Source: Bremerella cremea (lineage in GTDB: Bacteria > Planctomycetota > Planctomycetia > Pirellulales > Pirellulaceae). Taken from it: DNA of 64,000 bases. This document shows, one piece after another, positions 20,401 through 29,451 of this stretch (position 1 is its first letter; each line of letters begins with the position of its first letter). Both the position numbers and the translations under genes were made by a program. Location: the NCBI RefSeq assembly GCF_003335505.1, contig NZ_QPEX01000044.1:124001-188000 (forward strand), written 5' to 3'. The notes under the pieces were generated by a model, which saw only the letters and a program-made list of their open reading frames with translations, did not search any database and had not been told where the DNA came from.

Positions 20401-23400
20401 TTGGCAGTACCAACAGTATTACTAGCAACCAAGCCCTCTCCGACTGCTGCAGCTGTCACAGCATTGGCTACTTGAATATCTGTGAAACCCGCTCCGATAT
20501 AAACCGGAACTCGTCCCGCAGTGACACCCTTGGTAGCCGAGTAAGCAGGATTCAGCAACGCATCGAAGGCGTTGTTTACCTGGTTGTAGCCAACCGAGGT
20601 ACCTGCTTCGAGGAAATTAAACCGCTCGCCCGAGACGCTTACCTGCAAGTTGGTAAAACCATTGGCATTCGCATCGGCGACTGCGGCTTGAATGGCATTT
20701 GCCACCTGACTGCTCGACCAGAATTCTTCCACATTGACAACGATATCTCCAGCCGACGAAGTCTGATCGTATGTCCCTTCTATCTGAATTCCGCCAATGT
20801 TGCCGGAAATCAACGCAGAAGTGTCACCGACCAGCGAGATGCGATTCGCAATCGTGCCGTTAGCCGTTACATTCAAACCGTTCGAAGCGACGTTAATCGC
20901 ATTGATTAGTTCGGTTCGGATATCTGCTGAGGTTGACGTGCTAGTAAATGGAACGCGGACCTCGTTAGCGGCTAGGGTGAGCTGACCGTTGTCGACGTTA
21001 TCGAAAACAAATCGCCGGGTTACCAAGCCATCACTAATGGTGATAAAGCTCTTCGCAGCAGGGTTATTGGTGTTGTCGACCAACGCGGCATTGAAATTGG
21101 TCGTATTGATCACGCCACCGGTTTGAAACCGAATCGTCTCCGGGGTTGAGCCTTCCATTTCGAAGCTCATTCCATCTCGGATATACCGATTGCCCGCCCC
21201 GCCAGGATTCAAGTTCAACCGGAAGTCATTCCCGAGGTCGAGTTCGAAGGCCACCGGTGGGGCGCCACCTGGCCCATCAGGATCGACAAAGTAGTACATC
21301 CCATCCAGCAAGGAAGCTTGCGAGTTACCTACAGTAGCTCTCGTGGCAACCATCGCATTGATGGACCCATTAGGATTTACGTCGATACCGGTATTAATGC
21401 GGGCAGTATGATCGGTGCGAATATTCGTTTCTGAAGTATCACCATCGGTCACAATACCAATGTTGATTGGCCGCGTATTTTCTGGCATACCGATATTCGA
21501 GCTATCGCCATTGAGATCGCTGGCGTCCATCTCGAACAAGATATTGGCCTGTGGGTGAGTGGAGTTGGTAACGCCACCGCGATTACCCACAGCGTACAAA
21601 TTCAAGCCGAAGATATTGTTCCCATTATTTTGGAACGTTGCGGCCTGGAATTGATAGCCCCACCCAATACCAGAACCGTCGTTACCTGGCGTCTGCCAGT
21701 TGTCTAGGACGGAGTTATTTCCAGCATTGTTGGAGGTGTATGTTCCAATGATACTGGAGGTAACCGTGGAATACGATCCATTGCCGGTATCAATGAGCAG
21801 GAAGTCGCCCGACTCCGAGTCGCGAATTTGCGATACTTCATCGACACGGTAGGCGTACAGCTTGCCATCTGGTGACATCGCCATGTCGTCGTAGGCACGA
21901 CCCGCCCGGCCGATGTAAGTTTCAATTGCCCCAGTGAATGGGTCAACGGCGTAAAGGTCGCTTGTTTCCGTTCCGGCATCGGTGCTTAGGAATAACGTGA
22001 AGTCGCCCAGTACGTAGGGGGAAACATTCTCGCTCGTATCATCCGTATTGATGATAGAGGTCGAATCTGGGGCGGTTGGCGTCGAATAGTATTCCACCCC
22101 ATCGAGATGATCTTCCACAATCCGGCGAACCGAATTGATCGGCTCTAAACGTACCAACGTATTGGCAGCATTGGCACTGAAGAACTGATCCATCTGGACC
22201 GAAGTCTGTGCTTGCGAGCTAACCGCCACGTAATAGGTGATCGGATTATCTGGCGTTCCGGCAGGCAACATGATTGTGCCCAAGTACGGATCTGCTGTGC
22301 TGGCCGACCCACGCGATTGATCGGCAAGCCCGGCACTACCAGGGGTTTGTGGGTTCAGCAGGTCATCGTTCACTGCCCCCCGGTCGCTGATGAAGATCAA
22401 CCGACCACTGGAGTCATATACCGAAACGATCGTGTTGGCATTATCGAAACCGGCAGCGTAATCCAGGTCGATCACTAGCGAACCATATTCCGAGGCAGCG
22501 CTGGTACCACCAATCGACTGGATCGAATCGAAGTCGAAGTTAACTTCGTACCAGTCGACGTCCAAGCCAGAGAGGTTATCGAGCTCACCGGCGACACTAA
22601 TCGCACCGCGATCCGAATTCAACACATTGCCCAGTTTCTGAGCGTTGCCGGCGGTATCGTTGTTGTTACCGTTTTCCGACGATTCACCGAGCACCGGCGA
22701 GTGCCCCGGTTGGCCATAGATCGAGATGCCATTTTCCGCGTAGCGAATGTCTGCAAACTGGATCGAAGAGCCGGCCAGTTCGTCGACTTCGCGAAGGCGA
22801 ACGTTCAATTGGTAAACGCCAGAGGTCGTTCCGGCCATGACGTTGCCATCGACCGACGTCAGATTATCGGAGTTGCTGCGGACACGAACATGATAGGTTC
22901 GAGCGGTTCCTGCTTGTCCTGGCAACACCACGCGGAAGCCTGCGTCACGTGGGTTGTTCGACCACAGATCTTCGTCGTAGAAGCCCGACTTCTGCAGCGG
23001 GTTGGTGACACTTAACAGACCACTTTGACCATAGAAGCTGTCGCCCGATTGATCGTATGAGTTGGACGAAGCGGCCAAAACGTTGCCGTCACCGTCGATT
23101 AACTCGACGACCACGTCTAAGTAGTAGCTGGTTTTGTCGATATCGAACCAGACTTCAGTACCTGGTTGAGCGACAAAGCTATAAACATCGACATCCGCAG
23201 TGTTGCTGAGGTAACCATTGACCTCGTAGCCCAATCGCTGCGTCTCGTTCCCGCCGTACTCGTCCGGAGCCAAGTGGCCCAGGTATTGCGATGTAAGCGG
23301 GCTTCCATTAATCCCCTTACCGGTCAGGTTATTGGCTTCAGCTTCTACCACGACCTGGACATTGCGATCGTTGGCAAACTGCTCGATAGTCAGACCTTTC

Positions 23401-26400
23401 CAGGCACCAGGCAGTGGCTTGGTGGCATTACCGTCATTGTTCGTGTCGGTCTGGGCCTTACCAAATTGATCGAAGCCCGCTCCAACCGTATCGTCGCGGA
23501 AATCGGTGAAAATCACCGGGAAGCCAGCTTGGCCGACCACGTGCAGCATACCACCGATACGATCATCGATGTCTAGCTGAGTCCCGGTGGCAACAAATCC
23601 GGCATTATCGCCGAACAGCTTGACAACTAAGCTTTCCGTTGCGGAACTTTCGATGCGGATACCACCGTAGGTATGGAAGTTGGTTGAGTAGATTGTGTCG
23701 TAGACAACATGGACGATATCGGTATCGTCCCACACACTTTGCGTCGTCAGCACACCACCCCGCACAACCATCGCGTTGAGGTCGTTGTCGGTCAGCAGGT
23801 TGCGACGAATCAAGGCACCCTGGTTGTCTCCCAGGCCTCGCTGGGCATCCAGATTCCCAGTGGAACGGCCCCAGTCGACGATCAGATCGTAGCTGAGCGA
23901 ACTGGTATCGACACTGAGCACGTTGGCCGAGTTGTAGCGGAAGTTATTACCAACAACAACCGATTGCGAGTCACGCATGAAGATGACCGCGTTGTCGTTG
24001 CTCATGTGGCCATTACGGGTTGCGCCACCAGCGTTTTGTCCCGTTTCATCGTAGCCGTCCGCGTTGTATTCGAAGGTCGAATTCGTAATTCGGACAACAG
24101 CTTGGTGAATTTCAACCGCGTTAAATTCGGCCTGGCCACCAGCGACCCCCGATTCGCCACCGCCATAAGCAATCAAAGCCTGATCAATACTGCCCGACGA
24201 AGCGTGAGCGAAGTAAATACCGCTCCAATCACCTTCTGAAGGCAGCGTTGCCTCGCCGTTGTTGTTGGTATCGAATGTTCCACCGAAACCATATCGATCG
24301 TCATGCAGCGAGGTAAACACAACCGGTCGACCGGGTGCACCTTCGGCGATGAAATTCGCTCCCATTTCGACTTCGATGCGTCCGGCATTGAACTTCACGA
24401 CCACATTCGGATCGACGACTAAGCTGGCATCGAAGCGAGCGACGTAAACCGGTTCGACATTGATGCTTTGACCGGTTAGCGGCAAACCATTGACATCGAA
24501 GAAAGTCGCATCGAATCCACCTTGCATCGTGATGATGCTGTTTTTAGTCTCGGCATCGATGTTTAAGAAGTAGCCGTTATCAACAAATGCTTGACCATCT
24601 CGGAATTCGTTGATGTAACCAGCAATCAATTCAGCAAGATACGATTCGGTATAGTTCAACGCTAAATCGCTATCAAGGTCGATCGTAAAGACCTTGTTAT
24701 AAGCCAGCCAAACCGGTGAATTATTGTCGGACGGATCGAAGTAAGGATTGAAGTAGGCATCACCTTCGGTAATGGTCTGTCCTTGTCCGCTCTTGACGAA
24801 CTGGATAACCATTGTGCGATAGTCGTACGGACCGGTATCCGACAAGGCGATAAAGCGGAGATAGCTACCTGCTTCAATATCGGAAAGATGACTCACCTTG
24901 ATGGCGTCATTCATATCGGAGTAAGCGCCACCAGGAGTCGAATCAATATGCAACGCTTCCTGGATCACATAGACCATATCGGTATCGTCGAAACGACCGG
25001 TAACCGTCATTTCTTCGATCGGCTGACCAGGGCTGGAACTGACGCGTACCAACATACCGTTGGTCGAGTTGTTAACCACTCGGTTACCGAAGATATCGGG
25101 ACCAACCCGCTTGATATCAGGGGTAAACGCAGCAGGAGCCCCCTTGTAGACGGTATAGTTCGATTCCTCGAAGCTATTCGGATCGGCTGAAAGCGCAGCC
25201 CCAGCGCTCAAACGGATCACGTTGTAATTGATCGTTGGGCGGGATTCTTCCAAGTAAATCGGAGCGAGCGAAATGTCCGCGCCGTCGACTTCGGTAATAC
25301 CGCCAGCATAGCGGAATTCAGCACCGATAATGGAGTTAAGGAAAATGCCGCTATCGGAATAGGTACCGCGGAATTGCTCGCGATCGACTTCCTGGTTGAA
25401 GAGAATACCACCCCAGTTGCCCGGGCTTGCATCCCCTTGCAGATAGCTGGCATTGCCTACTAGCTCGGCATCTGGATCGTTCAGCAACTTGGTTTCGCGA
25501 TAGGAAGTCAACGTAACACGACGGTCGACACGCTCGCTGTCGATGGAAGTTTCTATGATGTTCCCGCTGTCGTCGGTGCGGGGCTGGTATCGCTCCGGAA
25601 TACCGAGGATCTGCAGAGCAGCAAAGCTGCGATCATCCGTTACCGAGGTGCTGCCGACCTGAATGCTGGCATTGTTAAATTTGAGGATCGCACCTTCGTC
25701 GATCATCAAAGTAACACCCTTCGGAATGACAATATCGGTGCCATCCCGTAGCGGAGCATTGGTCAGTGGATCGCGACCAATTAGATAGGCAATATTGTCT
25801 TCAAGCGTTTCTGACTTGTCATTGATGCCTGGCAACCCGATCACACGGATCACGTCACCTCGGTTGGCACTCTTCGCAGCAGCAATTGCAGCGGCAATGG
25901 TTTTGAATGGCTGGTTGATCGAGCCCGTTGAAACGACGTCCGTATAGGTAGCGTCGACAAACAGAGTACGCGGAGCGTTCGAGGCCAAAGTGTCGTAGGT
26001 TGACGGCTCGGCACGGAACCAGAAGTTGTAGTTCCCACCCGCAATTCCATCCAGGTCGCCGTCTAATGCGGCACCTGCGGCTGCGCCACTGGTAACGACA
26101 ATTGCTTGCTTCTGAATAATCTCAGGGGAAAGCGTGATCGGGCTATTGGCTGCCAGCCCACTAAACTTGATGACATTCCCCGTCGATGTCGCATCGACAC
26201 CAAAGTCAACAGCGTTAACTGCATTGACCAGTGCGGCTACGATTTCGCTTTGCAGCGAAGTCGCCAAGATCGGTACCGCAATGTGATTGTTAGAGCTAAG
26301 TTGCCCATCGGTATCAAACTCGAAGATCCGATCGATATTACTACCGTCTTTTAGCGTAATCGTTGAACCATCGACAAACCCGCTGCCGTCGGCTTGCACA

Positions 26401-28865
26401 ACGATCGAGTTCAACTGCGCTACCGTCGAACCGGTATCGCGGAGCGAGTCATTGACGGTGGGGCTAAATCGCAGCTGTAGTTCGTACTCGCCTTGAGAAG
26501 TTCCACCGAAGCCAGAGTCTTCAATGTTTGGATCGTAGACGTCGTTGCCACTAGCTGAAACACCGACGTAGTAAGTCCCCGGTTCCAGCTCCAGCTCCAT
26601 GAATGGATCTTCGCTGAAGTAATCGTTGTTTCGTGCAATCGCTGTGTAACTGCCGTCACCATTGCGACGATACAAAGTGAGTGCAGCATCTAAACGGCTC
26701 GAATCGTTCAGTCGTTCCGCGACGATTTCCGCAGATAGTGTCCCTCGCTCGGTCACATCGAAACGATACAAATCGATATCGATCACGTCTGGGCGATAGA
26801 GGTGCTGCAGGTGGGTAATATCGAAGTCACCTGGCAACAAACGTTCGACATTCTGGCCGAAGTCGAGATTGTTTTCATCTTGCCCCATGTTCGTGCCAAT
26901 AGGCAGATCATAGGTATGGTCGAGTCCCAGCAAGTGGCCAATTTCGTGGAAGGCGGTCCACTGCCAACGCGAGCCAACTTCATCGTCGCCAGGTTGGTCG
27001 TGGTCAGCCGTTTCCATAATGGCAAGCCCACTGCCAGCCAAGCCAGCGGCTCCGCCAGGCCCAGTCGGAATTTCTGGGTCCAGAGCACGCAAGTCACCGG
27101 TAACAACGCCCAGATTCGCAACAATACCATTCGGGACTTCGATGAAGGTAATCCCCGAATAAAAGCTGTAGATCTCGAAGATCTCGCGAGCACGTTGCTT
27201 TTGGGCTTCGGTGATCTGATTGTGCAGCAGTTCCCCGGTCGAACTGGCAGGATCGACGCCATAGATTTCGGGGAAGTTATACGTCAGGATCGTGACACCC
27301 ATTCCGTTGGTGTCTTGCCCATCGAGATGGTTCTCGCCACCAATTTCGATATCTCGGTGGCCAGGCTCATCGTTACCACCTGGCAAAGCGATATCGTACG
27401 GATTCGTATTTTGAATCTTGCCCCGAATCACCAACGCTTGCGTATTGTCGACAATCAAACCAGTAGTCTTATTCCCTAAGACCATGCTGACACGATTGTC
27501 TTGCGTGCCGCGCAGTTGCGACCGATCGGCACTGAATCCAGTGACGGTCGAGGCCGTAACGTTGAAGGTACCACCACTATTGTCAGATTCGTCAATAATG
27601 GCAGCACGAATCGCAGCCGCCAAGGCGGTGGTCGTTCCATTGAGCGAGCTGATGTCAATCTTGATATTGCCGGTGGTGGCAGTTCCGTCCGAAGTCAACT
27701 CGAACGTGCGCAAGTTGCCTAGACCATCGTTGATGGTAAAGGTCGTGTGATTGACGGAAGCCAAATCTCCGCGAGTAACACGAAATTCGCTGTTGCCGGC
27801 AAACAGATTGGTACCAGGAGCGTAGCTCTCCAGCCCATCCGAACTCTGCAAATCAACCGAGGTCGCCAAGTCGGAAAGGTTGAACGCGGTCTCGAAGCTG
27901 GAACCAGCGTCGGTGCCGTCGTTAAGGGTCGTTGTGTCGAGAATCTGCGATCCCTTGCTGGCGATACCACGAACACCAATCTGCAGACGGAAAACGGTCG
28001 CATAGCCTGCATTCGAATCGGAAGCGTCGATCAGCGTTTCAATTGGCTCGCTGAATTTCAGCATCGCCAAGTCGGTCTCGGGATCGTAGGTAACCGATTC
28101 TGGATAGAACGATTGCGAATCGTTGCCTAAACCTAAATCGTTATTGCTTGCCGTTGAACTGTCGTTGTCTGCGTACTGGAATGTCAGCTGGTAATAGTCT
28201 GGATTGTTTGCCAACGTTGGGTCGAGATCGTCGTCATTGAAATAGACGTAGATCATATCTCGAGCAATTTCGAGCTTACCGGTATCTTGATTTCGTGTAA
28301 CCGGTTGCGGTACGACCGACATCACCTGCGGAGCCAGGTTCAGCTCGAAGTTGCGAGTAAACGCCTTAGCACTGTCACCATCTATATCTTTCAGGGCGCT
28401 GGTCACCTGAATTCGGTAGATATCGTCCGGCAACGCCTCGCCAAATCGCACCACCACTTGGCTAGGCTGATCGCCGATGCCAATGAACCCTTCAAAATTC
28501 GAGCCTGGTCCGGTGATTTTGACGTCGTCAGACGTGCCCAGCTTGCCGTCTAGACCAGCTCGAAAAATGACGATGCCATCAGCTACGGATGTCGGGTCGA
28601 TCAAGTCACCCGCGTCACCGACTTCAGCGAAGTTGAACGTCAAAGAGCGAGGCGAGATACCACGCACATCGTTCTCTTCGAGCAGTTCCCCGGTGTTGGG
28701 CTGGATACTAACCAACTGCGGAGAGAAATCGGCAGCCAGAAGTTGCCGAGCTTCGAGCGGTTCGTATTGCATACGCCGCTGCTTGGTCTGCCGAAGCTGG
28801 CGGCTCTTCTTGTTTAGTTCGCGTCGTTGTGCTCGGGTAAGCTTACTCGCATGACGATTGGTCAT
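14463..28865 (-). CDS. Giant LEPR-XLL protein with M10-like metalloprotease motif, beta-helix repeats, GEVED domain and dockerin
   Basis: 4800 residues from the ATG at 28865, preceded by AAGAAGG at good spacing; an upstream in-frame start at 28925 is less likely. A basic segment leads into YEPLEARQLLAAD (about 34-46), a nearly canonical LEPR-XLL motif. HEIGHLLGLDH (about 635-645) is the HExxHxxGxxH zinc site of matrixin/serralysin (M10-type) metalloproteases, followed by a PPC-like beta domain (about 698-800). Parallel-beta-helix-like stretches begin near 960. Two copies of a DTNNNG-x-AT...G-x-W-x-G unit lie near 1500 and 1790. A ~90-residue module (DG, FEFD and AI motifs) recurs about five times. 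A GEVED-type domain (about 4345-4530, VDAWIDFNHNGNFDDPGEQ), a dockerin (about 4543-4630) and an acidic tail (DDLDELLTLLSSDSSSDG) end the chain. Probably exported and anchored in or beyond the cell envelope. Both protease activity and adhesion are inferred. Confidence 0.9.
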   Translation of the reverse strand: MTNRHASKLTRAQRRELNKKSRQLRQTKQRRMQYEPLEARQLLAADFSPQLVSIQPNTGELLEENDVRGISPRSLTFNFAEVGDAGDLIDPTSVADGIVIFRAGLDGKLGTSDDVKITGPGSNFEGFIGIGDQPSQVVVRFGEALPDDIYRIQVTSALKDIDGDSAKAFTRNFELNLAPQVMSVVPQPVTRNQDTGKLEIARDMIYVYFNDDDLDPTLANNPDYYQLTFQYADNDSSTASNNDLGLGNDSQSFYPESVTYDPETDLAMLKFSEPIETLIDASDSNAGYATVFRLQIGVRGIASKGSQILDTTTLNDGTDAGSSFETAFNLSDLATSVDLQSSDGLESYAPGTNLFAGNSEFRVTRGDLASVNHTTFTINDGLGNLRTFELTSDGTATTGNIKIDISSLNGTTTALAAAIRAAIIDESDNSGGTFNVTASTVTGFSADRSQLRGTQDNRVSMVLGNKTTGLIVDNTQALVIRGKIQNTNPYDIALPGGNDEPGHRDIEIGGENHLDGQDTNGMGVTILTYNFPEIYGVDPASSTGELLHNQITEAQKQRAREIFEIYSFYSGITFIEVPNGIVANLGVVTGDLRALDPEIPTGPGGAAGLAGSGLAIMETADHDQPGDDEVGSRWQWTAFHEIGHLLGLDHTYDLPIGTNMGQDENNLDFGQNVERLLPGDFDITHLQHLYRPDVIDIDLYRFDVTERGTLSAEIVAERLNDSSRLDAALTLYRRNGDGSYTAIARNNDYFSEDPFMELELEPGTYYVGVSASGNDVYDPNIEDSGFGGTSQGEYELQLRFSPTVNDSLRDTGSTVAQLNSIVVQADGSGFVDGSTITLKDGSNIDRIFEFDTDGQLSSNNHIAVPILATSLQSEIVAALVNAVNAVDFGVDATSTGNVIKFSGLAANSPITLSPEIIQKQAIVVTSGAAAGAALDGDLDGIAGGNYNFWFRAEPSTYDTLASNAPRTLFVDATYTDVVSTGSINQPFKTIAAAIAAAKSANRGDVIRVIGLPGINDKSETLEDNIAYLIGRDPLTNAPLRDGTDIVIPKGVTLMIDEGAILKFNNASIQVGSTSVTDDRSFAALQILGIPERYQPRTDDSGNIIETSIDSERVDRRVTLTSYRETKLLNDPDAELVGNASYLQGDASPGNWGGILFNQEVDREQFRGTYSDSGIFLNSIIGAEFRYAGGITEVDGADISLAPIYLEESRPTINYNVIRLSAGAALSADPNSFEESNYTVYKGAPAAFTPDIKRVGPDIFGNRVVNNSTNGMLVRVSSSPGQPIEEMTVTGRFDDTDMVYVIQEALHIDSTPGGAYSDMNDAIKVSHLSDIEAGSYLRFIALSDTGPYDYRTMVIQFVKSGQGQTITEGDAYFNPYFDPSDNNSPVWLAYNKVFTIDLDSDLALNYTESYLAELIAGYINEFRDGQAFVDNGYFLNIDAETKNSIITMQGGFDATFFDVNGLPLTGQSINVEPVYVARFDASLVVDPNVVVKFNAGRIEVEMGANFIAEGAPGRPVVFTSLHDDRYGFGGTFDTNNNGEATLPSEGDWSGIYFAHASSGSIDQALIAYGGGESGVAGGQAEFNAVEIHQAVVRITNSTFEYNADGYDETGQNAGGATRNGHMSNDNAVIFMRDSQSVVVGNNFRYNSANVLSVDTSSLSYDLIVDWGRSTGNLDAQRGLGDNQGALIRRNLLTDNDLNAMVVRGGVLTTQSVWDDTDIVHVVYDTIYSTNFHTYGGIRIESSATESLVVKLFGDNAGFVATGTQLDIDDRIGGMLHVVGQAGFPVIFTDFRDDTVGAGFDQFGKAQTDTNNDGNATKPLPGAWKGLTIEQFANDRNVQVVVEAEANNLTGKGINGSPLTSQYLGHLAPDEYGGNETQRLGYEVNGYLSNTADVDVYSFVAQPGTEVWFDIDKTSYYLDVVVELIDGDGNVLAASSNSYDQSGDSFYGQSGLLSVTNPLQKSGFYDEDLWSNNPRDAGFRVVLPGQAGTARTYHVRVRSNSDNLTSVDGNVMAGTTSGVYQLNVRLREVDELAGSSIQFADIRYAENGISIYGQPGHSPVLGESSENGNNNDTAGNAQKLGNVLNSDRGAISVAGELDNLSGLDVDWYEVNFDFDSIQSIGGTSAASEYGSLVIDLDYAAGFDNANTIVSVYDSSGRLIFISDRGAVNDDLLNPQTPGSAGLADQSRGSASTADPYLGTIMLPAGTPDNPITYYVAVSSQAQTSVQMDQFFSANAANTLVRLEPINSVRRIVEDHLDGVEYYSTPTAPDSTSIINTDDTSENVSPYVLGDFTLFLSTDAGTETSDLYAVDPFTGAIETYIGRAGRAYDDMAMSPDGKLYAYRVDEVSQIRDSESGDFLLIDTGNGSYSTVTSSIIGTYTSNNAGNNSVLDNWQTPGNDGSGIGWGYQFQAATFQNNGNNIFGLNLYAVGNRGGVTNSTHPQANILFEMDASDLNGDSSNIGMPENTRPINIGIVTDGDTSETNIRTDHTARINTGIDVNPNGSINAMVATRATVGNSQASLLDGMYYFVDPDGPGGAPPVAFELDLGNDFRLNLNPGGAGNRYIRDGMSFEMEGSTPETIRFQTGGVINTTNFNAALVDNTNNPAAKSFITISDGLVTRRFVFDNVDNGQLTLAANEVRVPFTSTSTSADIRTELINAINVASNGLNVTANGTIANRISLVGDTSALISGNIGGIQIEGTYDQTSSAGDIVVNVEEFWSSSQVANAIQAAVADANANGFTNLQVSVSGERFNFLEAGTSVGYNQVNNAFDALLNPAYSATKGVTAGRVPVYIGAGFTDIQVANAVTAAAVGEGLVASNTVGTANSSVITFGPNASITTNTTFDTPFNTGGNATNGLVTGMAWIGESIYAVTDTGGLWLLNPGGNLGLGGDEVPADFITSITDENGNALNFQSLTAGPSRTSGGVTNTAYSSVLFGVTNNGDIYAFDANGAAQFVFQGNKSHLSTGIGGARGLQFGTLNENLWHVTGNREQNSAGHGVSVPVDNTRNAQSGGSSLYFGNQYDAIGVNGNSQGNATTNDYNFPGDAHGTVITDPFSLYGYNASDMPTLYFTYLLDTEDQDFDYGPNPDMPATDAFRVFIAGDDGDWQLLATNNTLRQSDTGNNPDDEFDTIGNASSAAVDEALRADRQNGTEGVQAMFDNTGWRQARIDLGVFAGQENLRLRFDFSTGGSVNLGGYHSTTGNNLNTEELRVLKGSKMADGGTFTANDYIYNQSADFEFNKGQSFIFDSAGRVADALNPLAAPDKNTFTLVAAAAGNPSFTFEYVLNAVDAAAGNVPIVFSLNDSASEIRQKTQAAILGAFGANGGVSIYDEAPDTFNIQGILDLDQADAAFGMTVIGSSATTPGIAVINYNSETTAEELAEEAQRVMNLTMAPQAYAQGYEMFTRFQEFIYGNGYSFDTNDSGLGHDEFLQGDDFGYASEARVGREDAANSNAKQRGQDNLHRGVFFDDIIIGFAERGEMVTNATTNNAFIHNDDLRENELVTGEYQLEIRRGTDYAAPELAELFGLDRFDLWMTPGFDFDTNDRLDESYTIRTASGDVIGNGDRIRVSDGTNWVTFEFFDLDSVTERQKRGLAGTGTRTAYDANNNIYSIGFYNTDSDSQVAARLMNAINDRSGQVARGLINTTNTGLGVYAQMNSRSGTTTSNRVDLSPATTSDVVVVEYDVRSDDSIREAYSLDLRGDLVTAGTYAERDIWGIIGDNDSVNKMDGIADVDVYKFSLVKDQMVEFRLATAFANTIGVEGMLRLFVQNANGTFSEVAMTLLEGATEDVYSYTAAATGNYFVSIAANPAPLPANGGQAAASLGYDPTKVPKNDAGRQVKTYEGQYFINMRVADNLDTAVQNANMYLAVNRIANPETDDNVRLFTNPITGETNESIDIIRYDSWVTNILGYNYEFKAEGDSNRRRDQGQIIISSNIISNSENYGILVDAGDRLTVEDQESDNNRPHQGPPLNVPSAANTRRLATGVTITNNVVFFDAKDSSNNALSNSGAILYSGDAQGGSLGAVPFGRIVNNTLYGTGNGDVGVRVEEAAGPTLMNNIIAKFATGIQVADATSKANTVISRTLFKDNGANSPDVGTGSLPVILGTDDPLFVDAAGRNFYLAEGSQAIDSAVDAIQERPEVSQVVNPLGIDSTPILAPERDITGQLRVDDPNVVSSGGVGGVTFRDIGAFDRADFTGPTGYLFDPQDNDAENKDLDKTPDIVQWISGPLTNISIQLLDEGEISNQVQGTGVDDSTVSTKSVTLEIVSSGQSVVLQDGIDYQFDYDATNNIIRLVPISGVFQQGVLYKVTLDSDPNSEYVIRDVANNPIEFNNQVDDGKGNPVGETRFLIQAGGLVDFGDAPDTYGTLLESDGARHNLVDNFYLGSSVDAEIDGQPTADASGDGSTDDGIFIRTPDPNNAGSYLNYTLRDNITNEIYITATVPSGSKAYGFVDAWIDFNHNGNFDDPGEQILVSRALTIDAINPAGSASGLGQLIKISDLPEDFQIGDTIARFRYSSTGGLSSTGLAADGEVEDYQVTIGAPAVNPWHNSSKPLAITKGDSSVTGLDLNYLVSEMRNRVYTYGPNDVPAGKAVGDFRPAYDPDTIDPAMVPAYLDVNNDRKVTSDDLALLLNYFTTASTVSPEPLDGEMIQTSMISGESTTGNLASPIAVESHEIVASISSPVTPATSPTTTSLQTDSLVGSSSFMAFAPTYSELQMRPAAELMGLSTVSISESQFAVESYVDEAIALDELCEDDHFGQLIGDMADDLSATWDAKNFSDDTENADSSEDDLDELLTLLSSDSSSDG

Positions 28866-29025
28866 TTGGCAAACCTTCTTATTCTTCGTAAAAGCTGGTG
28901 CTTGAGTAGGTAAGTTCGACGGCAACGTCGTGTCGCAGATCGGGTGACAAGGCCGCTAGGTCACGATTGAGAAACGGCAAATTAGATAAGGGGAACATGG
29001 CCGACATTTAGTAGACCCAAGTCGG

Positions 29026-29053
29026 ATTATAATTACCCAAATTAACACTGCAA
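29026..29053 (-). promoter_or_regulatory. Candidate sigma-70-like promoter of the giant gene
   Basis: On the minus strand TTGCAG (29053-29048) and a perfect TATAAT (29031-29026) are 16 bases apart. Transcription would start near 29018, leaving a leader of about 150 bases before the ATG at 28865. Confidence 0.55.
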
Positions 29054-29386
29054 TTTCTAGCTAGAGGATTCAATTCATTTCGCCCATTCGTCTCAGATCG
29101 CCATCTTGCGGGATTCCCAGAAAGTTCAACGACATTTTCTGGCATCCGAAAAACGTCCTAAACAGCGTCTATCATTGAGGTTACAGGGCATTCAAATTCT
29201 ACAAGCTATCTGTTTAGCTGACCTAACAGCGGTACTTGTCGATGTTCTGACGCGTCTAACTGTCTGCTAGTTCCCGTATTTCCCCTAGAATCTGGCCATT
29301 CGCTCTAAATATTGCAGGACCTTTTGCCGACCAACTTATCATCTAGCGATCAAGAATTCACCAAGCAATTTTCGCGCAATTTAAAC

Positions 29387-29418
29387 AAAAAAAGCCTCCC
29401 AGTATGGGGGAGGCTTTT
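29387..29418 (-). terminator. Rho-independent terminator of the 1653-residue protein gene
   Basis: GCCTCCC (29394-29400) pairs with GGGAGGC (29408-29414), extended by A-T pairs. The minus strand continues into a run of T (plus-strand A-run 29387-29393). It lies 34 bases after the stop codon at 29452. Confidence 0.88.
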
Positions 29419-29451
29419 CTTTTTTCAAATTGGGTGTTTTGCACAGGCTAA

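Larger units (their letters stand above)
28866..29451. other. Leader/promoter region of the giant gene and terminator of the upstream gene
   Basis: 586 bases without a supported gene. It contains the promoter at 29026-29053 and the terminator at 29387-29418; the rest is AT-rich and featureless to my eye. Confidence 0.5.
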
